A DNA stretch of 18,810 nt from Dissophora ornata (lineage: Eukaryota; Mortierellomycota; Mortierellomycetes; Mortierellales; Mortierellaceae): contig MU617217.1 of the NCBI GenBank assembly GCA_025201705.1, forward strand, positions 1-18,810, written 5' to 3'. Positions 18,705 through 18,810 of this stretch are shown one piece after another. Made by a program: the position numbers and the translations under genes. The notes under the pieces were generated by a model, which worked only from the letters and a program-made list of their open reading frames with translations, made no database searches and was not told where the DNA came from. Each line of letters begins with the position of its first letter. Positions within the stretch are counted from its first letter, which is position 1.

Positions 18705-18810
18705 GTAAGTTGCAGGATCCGATCCATCTGCTTTCTCTTGTTTTTTTTCGCTCAACCTTTCTATGTGTTGTTTCGCAGTACACTGACATTGCCTTTTCTT
18801 TTTTTTTTTT
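18705..18810 (+). other. Final thiolase intron, acceptor outside the window
   Basis: It opens with a GTAAGT donor, has CTGAC at 18781-18785, then a polypyrimidine run to the edge. The AG at 18777-18778 would open a frame reading YTDIAF and then poly-Phe, which is not thiolase-like, so the true acceptor is expected to the right. Confidence 0.6.

Noticed and set aside
18779..18810. AG at 18777-18778 as start of a last thiolase exon
   Set aside because: It would read YTDIAF then poly-Phe; CTGAC plus a T run right after it looks like a branch site and tract, so the acceptor is probably outside the window.

Overview
The window is eukaryotic. It shows small spliceosomal introns (GTAAGT/GTATGT donors, pyrimidine-rich AG acceptors, CTAAC/CTGAC branch sites), AATAAA signals, long C/T-rich 5' regions and kilobase intergenic gaps. 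The gene set (kelch protein with a C-terminal membrane anchor, HSPA12-type Hsp70, Sod2/NHA1-type Na+/H+ antiporter, peroxisomal PTS2 thiolase, fungal-type PARP-like protein) points to a filamentous fungus. I suspect Mucoromycota, perhaps Mortierellomycotina, but the genus level is inference.

Left part (1-2640). A Pro/His/Gln pentapeptide-repeat coding end enters from the left edge (1-255). Its stop sits at a normally conserved Gln codon. Facing it on the minus strand is an unrecognised gene (about 1600 down to 412). Its last three exons look intact, but the upstream part is broken by stops and frame changes. From about 1620 to 2600 I see no supportable gene.

Middle (2643-10443). A three-exon minus-strand kelch membrane protein (4493-2643) is divergent, across about 1.1 kb, from a polyQ protein with a PARP-like C-terminus (5582-7053). 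Next is an 840-residue Hsp70/HSPA12-like ATPase with a disordered N-terminal extension (7712-10425).

Right part (10444-18810). A 1.8 kb gene-free stretch is followed by a five-exon Na+/H+ antiporter (12240-15767) with all expected membrane acidic residues and a 300-residue tail. A TATA-driven peroxisomal 3-ketoacyl-CoA thiolase begins at 17009 and runs off the right edge.

The genes look like independent transcription units, not a cluster. They cover surface/membrane, ADP-ribosylation-like, chaperone, ion homeostasis and fatty-acid beta-oxidation roles. I found no CRISPR array, tRNA, rRNA or intact transposon. All exon joins were made by eye from splice consensus and reading-frame continuity.
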